A stretch of DNA of 64,000 bases from Zoogloea dura (GTDB lineage Bacteria > Pseudomonadota > Gammaproteobacteria > Burkholderiales > Rhodocyclaceae), in assembly GCF_012927165.1 (NCBI RefSeq), contig NZ_JABBGA010000011.1:88399-152398 (forward strand), in the 5' to 3' direction. The number at the start of each line of letters is the position of its first letter. The stretch's first letter is position 1. The notes beneath the pieces are model-generated. The model made no database searches. It saw only the letters and a program-made list of their open reading frames with translations, and was not told where the DNA came from. Below are positions 9,712 through 19,912 of the stretch, in pieces. The translations under genes and the position numbers were made by a program.

Positions 9712-10740
9712 ATGACCATCACCGCCCAGGAAGCCCTGCAACGTACCATCGAACACCGGGAGATCTTCTTCGACGAGATGCTCTCCCTGATGCGCCAGAT
9801 CATGGCCGGCGAGGTCTCGCCGGTCATGACCGCGGCCATCCTCACCGGACTGCGGGTCAAGAAGGAGACCATCGGCGAGATCAGTGCCGCCGCCACCGTG
9901 ATGCGCGAGCTGTCCACCAAGGTGAACGTGCCCTACGACTCGAAGTTCCTCGACGTGGTGGGCACCGGGGGCGACGGCTCCCACACCTTCAACATCTCCA
10001 CCGCCACCATCTTCGTGGCCGCCGCGGCCGGGGCCAAGGTGGCCAAGCACGGCGGGCGCAGCGTCTCCAGCAAGTCCGGCAGCGCCGACGTGCTGGAGTC
10101 GCTGGGTGTCAATCTCAACCTCAAGCCCGAGCAGGTGGCCGAGTGCATCGAAGAGACCGGCATCGGTTTCATGTTCGCGCCCAACCACCACAGCGCCATG
10201 AAGAACGTGGCGCCGGTGCGGCGGGAGATGGGCGTGCGCACGCTCTTCAACATCCTCGGCCCGCTGACCAACCCGGCCAGTGCGCCGAACACCCTGCTCG
10301 GCGTGTTTCACCCCGACCTGGTGGGCATCTGCGTGCGCGTGATGGAGCGCCTCGGCGCCGAGCATGTGCTGGTGGTCTACGGCCGCGACAGCATGGATGA
10401 AGTGTCCCTCGGCGCCGCCACCCTGGTGGGCGAGTTGAAGGACGGCAAGGTGAGCGAGTACGAGATCCATCCGGAGGACTTCGGCATGACCATGATGTCC
10501 AGCCGCAACCTCAAGGTGGCCGATGCGGACGAGTCCAAGGCGGTCCTGTTGGGGGTGCTCGACAACAAGCCGGGCGCGGCCCGCGAGATCGTCGCCTTGA
10601 ATGCCGGCACGGCGCTTTACACCGCCAACGTGGCCGGCTCCATCCGCGAGGGCATCGTCCTGGCGCGGGAGGTGATCGCCTCGGGGGCCGCCCGCGCCAA
10701 GCTGGAGGCCTTCGTGGCCGCCACCCGGAAGTTTGCCTGA
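9712..10740 (+). CDS. trpD: Anthranilate phosphoribosyltransferase
   Basis: A 342-residue enzyme transferring the phosphoribosyl group from PRPP to anthranilate. The glycine-rich PRPP site [14 protein letters not shown] lies near residues 84-97 and [15 protein letters not shown] near 111. The ATG at 9712, just after the trpG stop, gives the expected N-terminus; an upstream in-frame ATG would overlap trpG and lacks homology. It is co-transcribed with trpG and trpC. Confidence 0.97.
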   Translation: MTITAQEALQRTIEHREIFFDEMLSLMRQIMAGEVSPVMTAAILTGLRVKKETIGEISAAATVMRELSTKVNVPYDSKFLDVVGTGGDGSHTFNISTATIFVAAAAGAKVAKHGGRSVSSKSGSADVLESLGVNLNLKPEQVAECIEETGIGFMFAPNHHSAMKNVAPVRREMGVRTLFNILGPLTNPASAPNTLLGVFHPDLVGICVRVMERLGAEHVLVVYGRDSMDEVSLGAATLVGELKDGKVSEYEIHPEDFGMTMMSSRNLKVADADESKAVLLGVLDNKPGAAREIVALNAGTALYTANVAGSIREGIVLAREVIASGAARAKLEAFVAATRKFA

Positions 10741-10757
10741 GCAAAGCGAGAGTCCCC

Positions 10758-11546
10758 ATGTCCGACATCCTCAACAAGATCCTCGCCGTGAAGCGCGAGG
10801 AGGTGACCGTAGCCCGGCTCGCCGTTTCCGACACAGCCGTGCGCGAGCAGGCTGCCGCCCAGCCGCCGGCCCGCGATTTCGTCGGCGCGATCCGCGCGAA
10901 GCTTGCCGCCGGGCGTGCCGCGGTGATCTCCGAGATCAAGAAGGCCAGCCCCTCCAAGGGCGTGATCCGCGCCGATTTCCGGCCCGCCGAGATCGCCGTC
11001 GCCTACGAGAAGGCCGGTGCCGCCTGCCTGTCGGTGCTGACCGACCGGCAGTTCTTTCAGGGGGCGCCGGAATTCCTGCAGGCGGCCCGCGCGGCCTGCG
11101 CGCTGCCGGTCCTGCGCAAGGACTTCCTGGTGGATACCTACCAGGTGTACGAAGCCCGGGCGATGGGCGCCGACGCCATCCTGCTGATCGCCGCGGCCCT
11201 GAGCCTGGCCGAGATGCAGGAGATGGAGGCGCTGGCCGAATCCCTGGGCCTGGCCGTGCTGGTGGAGGTGCATAACGGCGAGGAGCTGGATCTGGCCCTG
11301 CAGCTGCGCACCCCGCTCGTCGGCATCAACAACCGCAACCTGCGCACCTTCGAGGTGTCCCTGCAGACCACCCTCGACCTGCTGCCGCGGATCCCGGCCG
11401 ATCGCATCGTGGTCACCGAGTCCGGCATCCTCACCCCGGAAGACGTGGCCCTGATGCGCGCCAGCAAGGTCAATGCCTTCCTGGTCGGCGAGGCCTTCAT
11501 GCGTGTGGACGACCCGGGCGCGGGCCTGGCGGCCCTGTTCGGCTGA
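10758..11546 (+). CDS. trpC: Indole-3-glycerol phosphate synthase
   Basis: A 262-residue TIM-barrel enzyme forming indole-3-glycerol phosphate. The N-terminus [13 protein letters not shown], the catalytic [10 protein letters not shown] near residue 58, [12 protein letters not shown] and the ends VTESGI and LVGEAFMR are all present. It is monofunctional: the TrpF domain is absent and no trpF, trpB or trpA is in the window, the usual split in betaproteobacteria. It sits 17 bp after trpD. Confidence 0.97.
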   Translation: MSDILNKILAVKREEVTVARLAVSDTAVREQAAAQPPARDFVGAIRAKLAAGRAAVISEIKKASPSKGVIRADFRPAEIAVAYEKAGAACLSVLTDRQFFQGAPEFLQAARAACALPVLRKDFLVDTYQVYEARAMGADAILLIAAALSLAEMQEMEALAESLGLAVLVEVHNGEELDLALQLRTPLVGINNRNLRTFEVSLQTTLDLLPRIPADRIVVTESGILTPEDVALMRASKVNAFLVGEAFMRVDDPGAGLAALFG

Positions 11547-11549
11547 TCC

Positions 11550-14500
11550 ATGGGCGAGGTGCCGGGCGCGGATGAGCGCGCCGCGCCGCCATCCGACCCG
11601 GCCCCCGGGCCCGGCCGACGGCGGGGCTGGCCCGCCCGTGGCCTGAGGGCGCTGCTGGCGGCGCTCGTCGGCCTGGTCACGACGGCCATCCTGGTGCTGG
11701 GCTGGGTGGGCGGCACGGCCTCCGGCCTGCGCTTCGCCGCGGGCCTGGCGGAGCATTTCAGCGGCGGCCTGCTGGCCGTCGAAGGGGCCGACGGCTATCT
11801 GCTTGGCGGCCTGCGCATCAAGGGGCTCAAAATCCGCACGGCGGATCTACAGCTCGAGCTGCGCAATCTCGAGCTGGACTGGCGCCCGGGCGCGCTGAGC
11901 AGCGGGCTGCTGGAGGTGGACCGGCTCGCCGCCTCGGAGCTGGCCGTGGCCACGCGATCCAGCACCGAGCCCGCCACGCTCCCGGTCAATCTCGAAATTC
12001 CCTTGGCCGTCCGTCTGGGCCAGCTGCGCCTTGATCGCCTGACGCTGGCCGCCCTGGAGGGCGAGCGCGCCGCTGCGCCGCACCTGGAGCTGACCGGCCT
12101 GGCAGGGCAGCTCGACTCCGATGGACGCGTACATCGTTTTTCCGGCATCACCGCGGGGACGCCGGTCGGCCACGTCACGGCCGATGGGCAGCTCGACGGG
12201 CGGGCGCCTTTCCCGCTGAGCCTGCAGGCCGCCCTGGCCACAACCCAGGGCGGCGAAGCTTATGCGGTCAAGCTGCAGGCCGGTGGGCGCCTGGAGGCGC
12301 TGGACGTGGCGGCAACGGCCGACGGGGCCGGCATGAGCGGCAAAGCCGACCTGCTGGCGACACCTTTCGCCCTGCTGCCCCTGCGTTCCGTGCAGCTGCA
12401 GGTGACCGACCTGGACCCGCAACGCTTTCACGCCGGCGCCCCGAGCGCACGCCTGGACATCGAGGCCAGGCTGGAGCCGTCGGCCCGCAGCACTCCCGCC
12501 GCCGGGCAAAGCCTGGCGGTCGGGGATTGGGTGGTGTCGGGGCCGGTGCGCGTGCTCAACCGCAAACCGGGGCGGAATGACGCGGGCGAGCTGCCACTGG
12601 TGTCGCTGGCCAGCCGGCTGCGCTGGGCGGGTGGCGAGCTCGCGCTGTCCGATCTGGATCTGCGCCTGCCCGGCGACGGCCGCGTCTCCGGCGAGGCGAG
12701 CTGGCAGGCACCGGCCGCCGGCGAGACCGGCATGGGCCGCGTCCGCAGCGAACTGCGGGTGAGCGGGCTGGATGCGCGCCGCCTGGACCGTCGCGCGGTG
12801 GCTACGCAGATCACCGGTACGCTGGCCCTGCGGGGCGACGGCGAGGCCCAGGTGCTCCAGGCCGATCTGCGCGACAAGAAGCTCGCACTGCGTCTGAAGG
12901 CCCGCCACGGTGGCGCCCTGTTGCGTGTGGACGAGGCCGTGGTGATGGCGGGGGCGGCCCGTCTGGAGCTGTCCGGGCAGATGGCCCTGGATGGGGTGGG
13001 GGCCTTCGAGGCCCGGGGGCGGCTCAGCCGTTTCGATCCCCGCGCCTTCGTCGCGGCGGCGCCACCGGCCGATCTCAATGCGGATTTCTCCGTGCGTGGG
13101 CTGCGCAGCCCGATGCTGTCCGGCAAGCTGGATTTCGAGCTGGCGCCGAGCCGCCTCGAAGGCAAGGCCTTGTCCGGCAAGGGAGCCCTGGCGCTGGAGG
13201 GGCGCCGCCTGGCTGCGGCCGACGTGGCGGTGGACCTGGCCGGCAACCGCCTGGGTGCCAAGGGCGCCTATGGGCGTGCCGGTGACGCGCTGGAGATCCA
13301 CGTGGACGCGCCCGTGCTGGCGGCCCTGGGGCATGGCCTGGGGGGCCGTCTGCGCGCCGACGGGGTGCTGCGCGGCACACCGGCCCAGCCGGCCGGCGAA
13401 TTCGACGTGCAGGGCGAGCGCCTGGCGGCGGGCGGTGTGTTCATCGACAGCGTGGCCGGCCGTGGCCGGGTGTCCGAGGGCAAGGCCGGCACCCTGGCCT
13501 TGAACCTCATCGTGGGCGGAGTGCACCGCGGCGACCGGGACGAGATGCTGCTGCAGAAGGCCAATCTGGCGTTCGACGGGACGCGCGCCCGCAACACGCT
13601 GCGGCTGGATCTGGACGGCCTGCACAACCACGCCCTGACGACGACCCTGAGTGGCAACCTGGCCGACGGGCCGAGCTGGGAGGGGCGCCTGGAGAGCCTG
13701 GACGTCAGGGGGGCGTTTCCGGTGAAGCTGCTGGCGCCGGCCTCATTGCTGCTGTCGGCCGATCAGATCCGCCTGGGGCGTGCGGAATTCCGTGGTGGGG
13801 CGGGCGGGCGCTACCTGTTCGAGGACACGCGCTGGGAGACCCGTCACTTGGTGGCCAGAGGCAAGGTGACAGGCGTTCAGGTCGGCTTGATCCTCGATCC
13901 GGCCACCCGCAACGTGCAGTCGAAGGGTGACTCCCTGAGCGTCGGGGGAGAGTGGGATGTGGATATCGGCGAGCAGGCCAACGGTTTTGTCCGCTTCTTC
14001 CGCGAAAAGGGCGATCTGGTGCTGCAGGGCGACGCTCTCGTGCAGCTCGGGCTGGATGAGCTGCAGCTTACCGTGTCGGCAGCGGCCAGCCGGCTGGCCT
14101 TCGGCTTCAGTGCCCATGGCTCGCGGCTGGGCAAGCTGGCGGGGGCGGGTTCGGCCCTGCTGGAGCGGACGGCGGATGGCAGCATCCGGCTTGTCCCGGG
14201 CGCGCCGCTGCTGGGCTCGGCGAGCCTGGACATGCCTTCCATCGCCTGGGCCGGCCCGCTGGCCGACCAGAACCTGAAGACCGACGGCAGCCTGAAGGGG
14301 GAATTCACCCTGGCCGGCACGCCGGCCCGGCCGGAGGCCGCCGGGCGGATCCGTGGCGAGAAACTCGACTTCCTGATGGCCGACCAGGGGCTGCATCTGT
14401 CCGGCGGCACCCTGGTGGCCGAATTCAACCGGGAAGTGCTGCGCCTCGACGAGTTCAGCTTCGTCTCGCCCAACCGGGTGAAGCCCCGCGAAAGCCGGAT

Positions 14501-15590
14501 CGACGTGGCGCGCCTGACGCGCCTGCCGGGCACCCTCAATGCCGCGGGGGCCATGCAACTGGCCAGTGGCGAAGGCCGTTTCACCTTCAAGGCCGAGCGC
14601 CTGCCCCTGCTGCAGCGGGCAGATCAGTGGCTGGTCCTGAGTGGTGAGGGCGAGGTGCTGACCGGCTGGCAGTCGGCCCACATCAAGGGTCGCCTGGCGG
14701 CAGACGCGGGCTTCGTGGAGTTGTCGCGCACGCCGGCCCCCAGCCTCGGGGACGACGTGGAGGTGCTCGATCCGCGGCGCAATGCGCGGGCGCCGGCCAA
14801 CCCCTTCCAGACCGGGGTGGATCTGGCCATCAGCCTTGGAAATTCGCTGTACGTGAAGGCCCTCGGCCTGGATACCCGGCTGGGGGGGGAATTGCGCCTG
14901 CGCTCGGGCGAAGGCAAGCCCCTCAGTGCGTCCGGGACCATCAACACCGTGGGGGGCGTCTTCGAGGGTTATGGGCAGAAGCTGTCCATCGAGCGGGGTA
15001 TCGTCACCTTCAACGGGCCGCTGGCCAACCCGGGGCTCAATGTGGTGGCTCTGCGCAAGGGGCTGGCCGTGGAGGCCGGGGTAGGGATCACCGGCACGGC
15101 CCGCCGCCCCCTGGTCAGGCTGGTCTCCGAACCCAATGTGCCGGATCCGGAAAAGCTCGGCTGGATCGTCCTGGGGCGGCCGCCCGACCAGGGCTCCGGC
15201 GGCGAAATGGCCTTGCTGCTGCCTGCGGCGCAGGCCCTGCTCGGGGGCGGTGGCGGCAACATGTCGGCCGGGCTGGCCAACGCGTTGGGGATCGACGAGC
15301 TGTCCTTCGGCTCCAGCATCGATTCCCGCAGCCGGGTGCAGACCAGCAGCGTGGCCAGCGGCAGCGTGACCGGGGCTTCTTCGAGCTACAGCGGCGAGAC
15401 CGTGCCGGGGCAGGTGATCACCATCGGCAAGCGTCTGTCGGCCCAGGCCATGCTGTCCTTCGAGCAGAGCGTGACCGGCACCTCCAGCGTGGTCAAGCTG
15501 ACCTACCAGCTGACCCGCCGGCTCTCGGTGATCGGCCGGGCCGGCAGCGAGAATGCGCTCGACGGCGTGTTCTCGATTTCCTTCCGCTGA
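11550..15590 (+). CDS. tamB: TamB-like translocation and assembly module protein
   Basis: A very large (1346-residue) inner-membrane-anchored periplasmic protein of the TamB/AsmA-like (DUF490) family, involved in outer-membrane protein assembly or lipid transfer between membranes. One N-terminal transmembrane helix (about residues 34-56) is followed by long beta-rich repeats. The conserved C-terminal DUF490 domain ends in alternating beta strands (LSVIGRAGSENALDGVFSIS). It starts three bases after the trpC stop. The usual partner gene tamA is not next to it, which is unusual. The long basic N-terminus may be shortened in reality. Confidence 0.88.
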   Translation: MGEVPGADERAAPPSDPAPGPGRRRGWPARGLRALLAALVGLVTTAILVLGWVGGTASGLRFAAGLAEHFSGGLLAVEGADGYLLGGLRIKGLKIRTADLQLELRNLELDWRPGALSSGLLEVDRLAASELAVATRSSTEPATLPVNLEIPLAVRLGQLRLDRLTLAALEGERAAAPHLELTGLAGQLDSDGRVHRFSGITAGTPVGHVTADGQLDGRAPFPLSLQAALATTQGGEAYAVKLQAGGRLEALDVAATADGAGMSGKADLLATPFALLPLRSVQLQVTDLDPQRFHAGAPSARLDIEARLEPSARSTPAAGQSLAVGDWVVSGPVRVLNRKPGRNDAGELPLVSLASRLRWAGGELALSDLDLRLPGDGRVSGEASWQAPAAGETGMGRVRSELRVSGLDARRLDRRAVATQITGTLALRGDGEAQVLQADLRDKKLALRLKARHGGALLRVDEAVVMAGAARLELSGQMALDGVGAFEARGRLSRFDPRAFVAAAPPADLNADFSVRGLRSPMLSGKLDFELAPSRLEGKALSGKGALALEGRRLAAADVAVDLAGNRLGAKGAYGRAGDALEIHVDAPVLAALGHGLGGRLRADGVLRGTPAQPAGEFDVQGERLAAGGVFIDSVAGRGRVSEGKAGTLALNLIVGGVHRGDRDEMLLQKANLAFDGTRARNTLRLDLDGLHNHALTTTLSGNLADGPSWEGRLESLDVRGAFPVKLLAPASLLLSADQIRLGRAEFRGGAGGRYLFEDTRWETRHLVARGKVTGVQVGLILDPATRNVQSKGDSLSVGGEWDVDIGEQANGFVRFFREKGDLVLQGDALVQLGLDELQLTVSAAASRLAFGFSAHGSRLGKLAGAGSALLERTADGSIRLVPGAPLLGSASLDMPSIAWAGPLADQNLKTDGSLKGEFTLAGTPARPEAAGRIRGEKLDFLMADQGLHLSGGTLVAEFNREVLRLDEFSFVSPNRVKPRESRIDVARLTRLPGTLNAAGAMQLASGEGRFTFKAERLPLLQRADQWLVLSGEGEVLTGWQSAHIKGRLAADAGFVELSRTPAPSLGDDVEVLDPRRNARAPANPFQTGVDLAISLGNSLYVKALGLDTRLGGELRLRSGEGKPLSASGTINTVGGVFEGYGQKLSIERGIVTFNGPLANPGLNVVALRKGLAVEAGVGITGTARRPLVRLVSEPNVPDPEKLGWIVLGRPPDQGSGGEMALLLPAAQALLGGGGGNMSAGLANALGIDELSFGSSIDSRSRVQTSSVASGSVTGASSSYSGETVPGQVITIGKRLSAQAMLSFEQSVTGTSSVVKLTYQLTRRLSVIGRAGSENALDGVFSISFR

Positions 15591-15647
15591 GCTGCCGTGG
15601 CGGGTTCTTGATCCCGCTCATGGATTCCGTCGGCATTCCGGTGCCAG

Positions 15648-16424
15648 ATGGGGCTCTTTGTCCGGAGTGCCGCCGTGGTCGCGTCCCCTGTTCCCCGCAG
15701 CGTTTCGTTCTCTCGGTTGAAATGGGTCCTGGCCGCCGGCTGGCGCGAGCTGTGGCGGGGCTCGTTATCCGCTCCGGCGCTCGCCCTGGCCGCCGTGCCG
15801 GCCGTGCTGGGGACGCTCATCCTGGCCGGGCTTTTGAAGGCGGGGCTGGCCCCCATGGTGCTGCCGATGGCCGGCGGATTCCTGCTGGTCGGGCCGGCCG
15901 CCTGGCCGCTGTTCCTGGCCCTGCGTCGTTGCGGAAGCTTGCACGGTGCGACCTGGGTATTGCGGGGCATGCCCAGGGGGCTGTGGGCCCTGGCGGGAGT
16001 CTGCCTGCTGCTGTTCCTGATCTGGATGTCGGACGCCGCGACGGTCTACAGCTTCATGATCGGCGGCGAGACAGGGATCGGTGGGGCACGTGTCGCCTGG
16101 TTCCTGCTGCTGACCAGCGTGATGGGGGTGGTGCTGGCCCTGATCGTGTTCTGCATTGCTGTTTTTTCCGTGCCCTTGCTGCTCGACCGGAGGGCAGGCC
16201 TGGTGCAGGCGGTGATGGCCAGCGTGAAGGCGGTGTTTGCCAGCCCGGGAACGATGCTGCTGTGGGCCGGGGTGCTGGGCGTGACCGGGATCGTCTCGGC
16301 CTTGTGCCCGCTGCTGCTGTTGCCGGCGCTGCCGTGGCTCGCCTTTGCGGGTGATCTCCTTTATCTTGAAATCTTTCCGCCGGACCATGGTCTGCCGGAT
16401 GTCCCCACAACCCATCAGGACTGA
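15648..16424 (+). CDS. DUF2189-like integral membrane protein
   Basis: A 258-residue inner-membrane protein with about six hydrophobic helices. It resembles the DUF2189 (COG5473-type) family of predicted membrane proteins, with W-x-G-W-R-E-L near the start, helices grouped in pairs and a PLLLDR loop before the last third. The function is unknown. The start ATG is not strongly supported. It ends one base before msrA begins, so the two are probably co-transcribed. Confidence 0.7.
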   Translation: MGLFVRSAAVVASPVPRSVSFSRLKWVLAAGWRELWRGSLSAPALALAAVPAVLGTLILAGLLKAGLAPMVLPMAGGFLLVGPAAWPLFLALRRCGSLHGATWVLRGMPRGLWALAGVCLLLFLIWMSDAATVYSFMIGGETGIGGARVAWFLLLTSVMGVVLALIVFCIAVFSVPLLLDRRAGLVQAVMASVKAVFASPGTMLLWAGVLGVTGIVSALCPLLLLPALPWLAFAGDLLYLEIFPPDHGLPDVPTTHQD

Positions 16425-16425
16425 C

Positions 16426-16983
16426 ATGGCAGACGACAACACGAAAAAAACCGAGGTGGCCATCCTGGCCGGTGGTTGCTTCTGGTGCCTGGAGGCGGTG
16501 TACCTTGGCGCAGAGGGCGTGCTCGGCGTGACTTCGGGCTACCTCGGCGGCCATGTGGATGCGCCCAGCTACCAGCGGGTATGCGACGGCGATACCGGCC
16601 ATGCCGAGGCGGTACGCATCGAGTTCGACCCGGCCGTCATCGGCTTCGAGGACTTGCTCGACATCTTCTTCGCGATCCACGATCCGACCACGCCCAACCG
16701 CCAGGGCAACGATGTGGGTACCCAGTATCGCTCGGCGATCTTCTTCACCACGCCGGAGCAGGAAGCCCTTGCCGCGGAGAAGATCCGCCGGCTGGCCTGG
16801 GAGGGCGCCTTCGACGAGCCGATCGTCACCGAGGTGGAGCCGGCCCCGCACTTCTGGCCGGCAGAGCCCTATCACCACGATTATTTCGCCCGCAACGGTC
16901 ATCAGCCCTACTGCCAGTACGTGGTGGCGCCCAAGGTGGCCAAGTTCCGCAAGGTGTTTGCCAAGCGCCTGCGGGCCGGATGA
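16426..16983 (+). CDS. msrA: Peptide methionine sulfoxide reductase A
   Basis: A 185-residue enzyme reducing methionine-S-sulfoxide in proteins and free Met, repairing oxidative damage. The catalytic motif GGCFWCLEAVY lies near residues 15-25, followed by GYLGG, H-DPTTPNRQGNDVGTQYRSAI and the C-terminal YCQYVVAPK. I chose the ATG at 16426 because it starts just after the upstream stop and gives the normal length; an earlier in-frame ATG would overlap the membrane protein gene. Confidence 0.95.
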   Translation: MADDNTKKTEVAILAGGCFWCLEAVYLGAEGVLGVTSGYLGGHVDAPSYQRVCDGDTGHAEAVRIEFDPAVIGFEDLLDIFFAIHDPTTPNRQGNDVGTQYRSAIFFTTPEQEALAAEKIRRLAWEGAFDEPIVTEVEPAPHFWPAEPYHHDYFARNGHQPYCQYVVAPKVAKFRKVFAKRLRAG

Positions 16984-17018
16984 CTTAGAATCCCGCGGTC
17001 TTTTACAAGGAGCGTTTC

Positions 17019-17363
17019 ATGACCCAAACCACCACGGCGAGCGGCCTCGTCATTGAAGACCTGGAAGTCGGTACCGGCCCGGAAGCCACGGTCGGCCAGC
17101 ACGTGCAGGTCCATTACACCGGCTGGCTCACCGACGGCAAGAAGTTCGACTCCAGCAAGGATCGCAACGACCCCTTCGTCTTCCCGCTCGGTGCCCGCCA
17201 CGTGATCGCCGGCTGGGACGAGGGCGTGCAGGGCATGAAGGTGGGCGGCCGCCGCAAGCTGACCATTCCGCCGAACCTGGGCTATGGTGCCCGCGGCGCC
17301 GGCGGCGTGATTCCTCCGAACGCCACGCTGGTGTTCGAGGTGGAGCTGCTGGCGGTCAAGTGA
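17019..17363 (+). CDS. FKBP-type peptidyl-prolyl cis-trans isomerase
   Basis: A single-domain FKBP of 114 residues, without signal peptide, so cytosolic. Signatures are [40 protein letters not shown] and [24 protein letters not shown]. It acts as a proline isomerase or folding helper. A clean AGGAG ribosome site precedes the ATG. The gene ends at a strong bidirectional terminator shared with convergent hisC. Confidence 0.95.
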   Translation: MTQTTTASGLVIEDLEVGTGPEATVGQHVQVHYTGWLTDGKKFDSSKDRNDPFVFPLGARHVIAGWDEGVQGMKVGGRRKLTIPPNLGYGARGAGGVIPPNATLVFEVELLAVK

Positions 17364-17375
17364 CGCCGGCGTGAG

Positions 17376-17417
17376 CCAATAAAAAGAGGGCGCTCCTGGG
17401 CGCCCTCTTTTTATTGG
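17376..17417. terminator. Bidirectional intrinsic terminator, FKBP gene/hisC
   Basis: A perfect 18-bp inverted repeat (17376-17393 with 17400-17417) encloses the loop TCCTGG. GC-rich core and A5/T5 flanks make it work as an intrinsic terminator in both directions, between convergent genes. Confidence 0.9.
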
Positions 17418-17432
17418 TGCGGAGACTTCGGT

Positions 17433-18524
17433 TCAGGCGAGGATCGCCTCCAGCGCCTGCACCAGCAGGGCGCACTGGGCGTCGGTGCCCACCGTGATGC
17501 GCAGGAACTGGTCGATCCGCGCCGATTTGAAGTGGCGCACGATGATGCTGCGCTCCCGCAGGGCGGCGGCCAGGGTGGCGGCGTCCCGCCCGGGGTGTCG
17601 GGCGAACACGAAGTTGGCGGCGGAGGGCAGGACCTCGAAGCCGAGTCGGGCCAGGCTGGCGGAGAGCGCGTCGCGGCTGGCGATGACCTGGCGGCGGGTC
17701 TGGTGGAACCAGGCTTCGTCGTCCAGCGCGGCACTGGCGCCGACGAGGGCCAGGCGGTCCAGCGGGTAGGAGTTGAAGCTGTCCTTCACCCGGGTCAGCG
17801 CTTCGATCAGCTCCGGCTGGCCGATCGCGAAGCCGACCCGCAGGCCGGCCAGGGAGCGGGATTTGGAGAGGGTCTGGGTGACCAGGATGTTGGGGTGGGT
17901 GCGCACCAGCTCCACCGCGGTGGGGATCGCGTCCAGGCCGCCGAAGTCCACGTAGGCCTCGTCGATGACGATGGGCGCATCGGGCAGGCCTGCGGCCAGG
18001 CGGGCGATCTCGGCCAGGGGCAGCAGGCGGCCGGTGGGGGCGTTGGGGTTGGGGAAGATCACCGCGCCCACCTTGCCGGCCCCGCGGGCCAGGTAGTCAT
18101 CCACCCGGATCGCAAAATCGGCATCCAGCGGCACGGCTTCGAAGTCGATGCCGTAGAGGCCGCAATACACCGGATAGAAGCTGTAGGTGATGTCCGGGAA
18201 GAGCAGAGGTGCGTCGTGCCGGAGGAGGGCCTGGAAGGTGTGGGCCAGCACTTCGTCCGAAGAGTTGCCGACGAACACCCAGTCGGCCGGCACACCGAAA
18301 TGGCGGGCCACCGCGGCCTTCAGCTGGCTGCCGGACGGGTCCGGGTAGAGCTTCAGGCGGTCGGCGTCCCCGCCGAGTTCGGCACGGATCGCCTCCAGCA
18401 CATGGGGGCTGGGCGGGTAGGGGTTTTCGTTGGTGTTGAGCTTGACCAGGTTGGCGAGCTTGGGCTGCTCACCGGGTACGTAAGGCGTCAGGTCGTGGAC
18501 GACGGGGCTCCAGAAGCGGCTCAT
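17433..18524 (-). CDS. hisC: Histidinol-phosphate aminotransferase
   Basis: A 363-residue PLP-dependent class I/II aminotransferase converting imidazole acetol phosphate to histidinol phosphate. [13 protein letters not shown] lies near residue 30, FPNPNAPTG near 160, DEAYVDFGG, and the PLP lysine in [10 protein letters not shown] near 222. The family N-terminus MSRFWSPVV fixes the start at 18524; the frame is open far upstream but without homology. It faces away from hisB, whereas in many betaproteobacteria hisC lies just upstream of hisB in the same direction. Confidence 0.96.
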   Translation of the reverse strand: MSRFWSPVVHDLTPYVPGEQPKLANLVKLNTNENPYPPSPHVLEAIRAELGGDADRLKLYPDPSGSQLKAAVARHFGVPADWVFVGNSSDEVLAHTFQALLRHDAPLLFPDITYSFYPVYCGLYGIDFEAVPLDADFAIRVDDYLARGAGKVGAVIFPNPNAPTGRLLPLAEIARLAAGLPDAPIVIDEAYVDFGGLDAIPTAVELVRTHPNILVTQTLSKSRSLAGLRVGFAIGQPELIEALTRVKDSFNSYPLDRLALVGASAALDDEAWFHQTRRQVIASRDALSASLARLGFEVLPSAANFVFARHPGRDAATLAAALRERSIIVRHFKSARIDQFLRITVGTDAQCALLVQALEAILA

Positions 18525-18635
18525 GGCAGATCGGGCTCGGCGGCAGGCGCCGCCGCAAGGGACGGTAAAAACGACAGATGCTATCATGGCCCCATCCGTT
18601 CCCCAGTTTTCACAGTTTTCCGGAAAATCAGCGCA

Positions 18636-19223
18636 ATGCGGCAAGCCGAAATCTCCCGCGATACCCTCGAGACAAAGATCCGGGTCAAGGTCGACCTGGA
18701 CGGCTCGGGCAACAGTCAGCTCAACACCGGCATCGGTTTCTTCGATCACATGCTCGACCAGATCGCCCGCCATGGTTGCTTCGATCTCGATATCGAATGC
18801 CAGGGCGACCTGCACATCGACGGCCACCACACGGTGGAGGATGTGGGCATCACGTTTGGCCAGGCCTTTGCACGGGCGCTCGGCGACAAGAAGGGCCTGA
18901 CCCGCTACGGCCATGCCTACGTGCCGCTCGACGAGGCCCTGTCCCGGGTGGTGGTCGATCTGTCCGGCCGTCCCGGCCTGGAGTTCGACATTCCCTTCAG
19001 CGCCGGCATGATCGGCGCGCTGGACACCCAGCTGGTGTATGAATTCTTCCAGGGCTTCGTCAATCACGCCGGCGTGTCCCTGCACATCGACAACCTCAAG
19101 GGCCGCAACGCCCACCACCAGTGCGAGACTGCCTTCAAGGCCTTCGGCCGTGCGTTGCGCATGGCGGTGACGCCGGATCCGCGCCAGGCCGGCGTGGTGC
19201 CTTCCACCAAGGGGGCACTATGA
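18636..19223 (+). CDS. hisB: Imidazoleglycerol-phosphate dehydratase
   Basis: A 195-residue monofunctional dehydratase for step six of histidine synthesis. Metal-binding motifs are [16 protein letters not shown] near residue 32, [14 protein letters not shown] near 61 and [14 protein letters not shown] near 157. The start ATG at 18636 gives the standard N-terminus; the long open frame upstream is the antisense of hisC. A TATCAT box at 18582-18587 in the 111-bp hisC-hisB gap could be its -10. Its stop overlaps the hisH start (ATGA). Confidence 0.97.
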   Translation: MRQAEISRDTLETKIRVKVDLDGSGNSQLNTGIGFFDHMLDQIARHGCFDLDIECQGDLHIDGHHTVEDVGITFGQAFARALGDKKGLTRYGHAYVPLDEALSRVVVDLSGRPGLEFDIPFSAGMIGALDTQLVYEFFQGFVNHAGVSLHIDNLKGRNAHHQCETAFKAFGRALRMAVTPDPRQAGVVPSTKGAL

Positions 19224-19858
19224 GCAGGGTGGCGATCATCGATTACGGCATGGGCAACCTGCGTTCGGTGGCCAAGGCCATCGAGCATGTGTCTGCAGGT
19301 GCCGGCGTGGTGGTGACGGCCGATCCGGCCGAGGTGCTGGCGGCTGAGCGGGTGGTCTTCCCCGGCCAGGGGGCGATGCCCGACTGCATGCGTGAGCTGG
19401 ATGCCCGCGGCCTGCGCCCGGCGGTGCTGGAGGCCGCCCGCAGCAAGCCCTTCCTGGGGATCTGCATCGGCCAGCAGATGCTGTTCGAGCACAGTGAGGA
19501 GGGCAACGTGCCCGGGCTGGGCATCTTCAAGGGCGAAGTCCGGCGCTTCCCGGCAGAAAAAATGGTGGCGGCCGACGGTTCGCGCCTCAAGGTGCCCCAC
19601 ATGGGCTGGAACGAGGTCTGGCAGAAGCAGGCCCACCCCCTGTGGGCCGGCATCGAGGATGGGGCCCGCTTCTACTACGTGCACAGTTATTACGTGGACC
19701 CGGCCGACCCGGCACTGGTAGCGGCCACCACCGACTACGGCATCCCCTTTACCGGGGCGGTAGCGCAGGCTAATATCTTCGCCATCCAATTCCACCCGGA
19801 AAAGAGCGCGCAGGCGGGCTTGCAGCTTCTGTCGAACTTCATGTCCTGGAAGCCCTGA
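19220..19858 (+). CDS. hisH: Imidazole glycerol phosphate synthase, glutaminase subunit
   Basis: A 212-residue class I glutamine amidotransferase that feeds ammonia to His[11 protein letters not shown] at the start, the catalytic Cys in [11 protein letters not shown] near residue 82, PHMGWN and [14 protein letters not shown] with the His/Glu pair near 190 are present. The ATGA overlap with hisB indicates translational coupling. Confidence 0.97.
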   Translation: MSRVAIIDYGMGNLRSVAKAIEHVSAGAGVVVTADPAEVLAAERVVFPGQGAMPDCMRELDARGLRPAVLEAARSKPFLGICIGQQMLFEHSEEGNVPGLGIFKGEVRRFPAEKMVAADGSRLKVPHMGWNEVWQKQAHPLWAGIEDGARFYYVHSYYVDPADPALVAATTDYGIPFTGAVAQANIFAIQFHPEKSAQAGLQLLSNFMSWKP

Positions 19859-19912
19859 CGCCGTTCCTTTCCATCCCGTCGCCTCGTTTCAACTCCTTTA
19901 CCGCCCTCTCCT

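Noticed and set aside
17532..18635. Long N-terminal extension of hisB
   Set aside because: It is antisense to hisC, and the family N-terminus of HisB begins at 18636.
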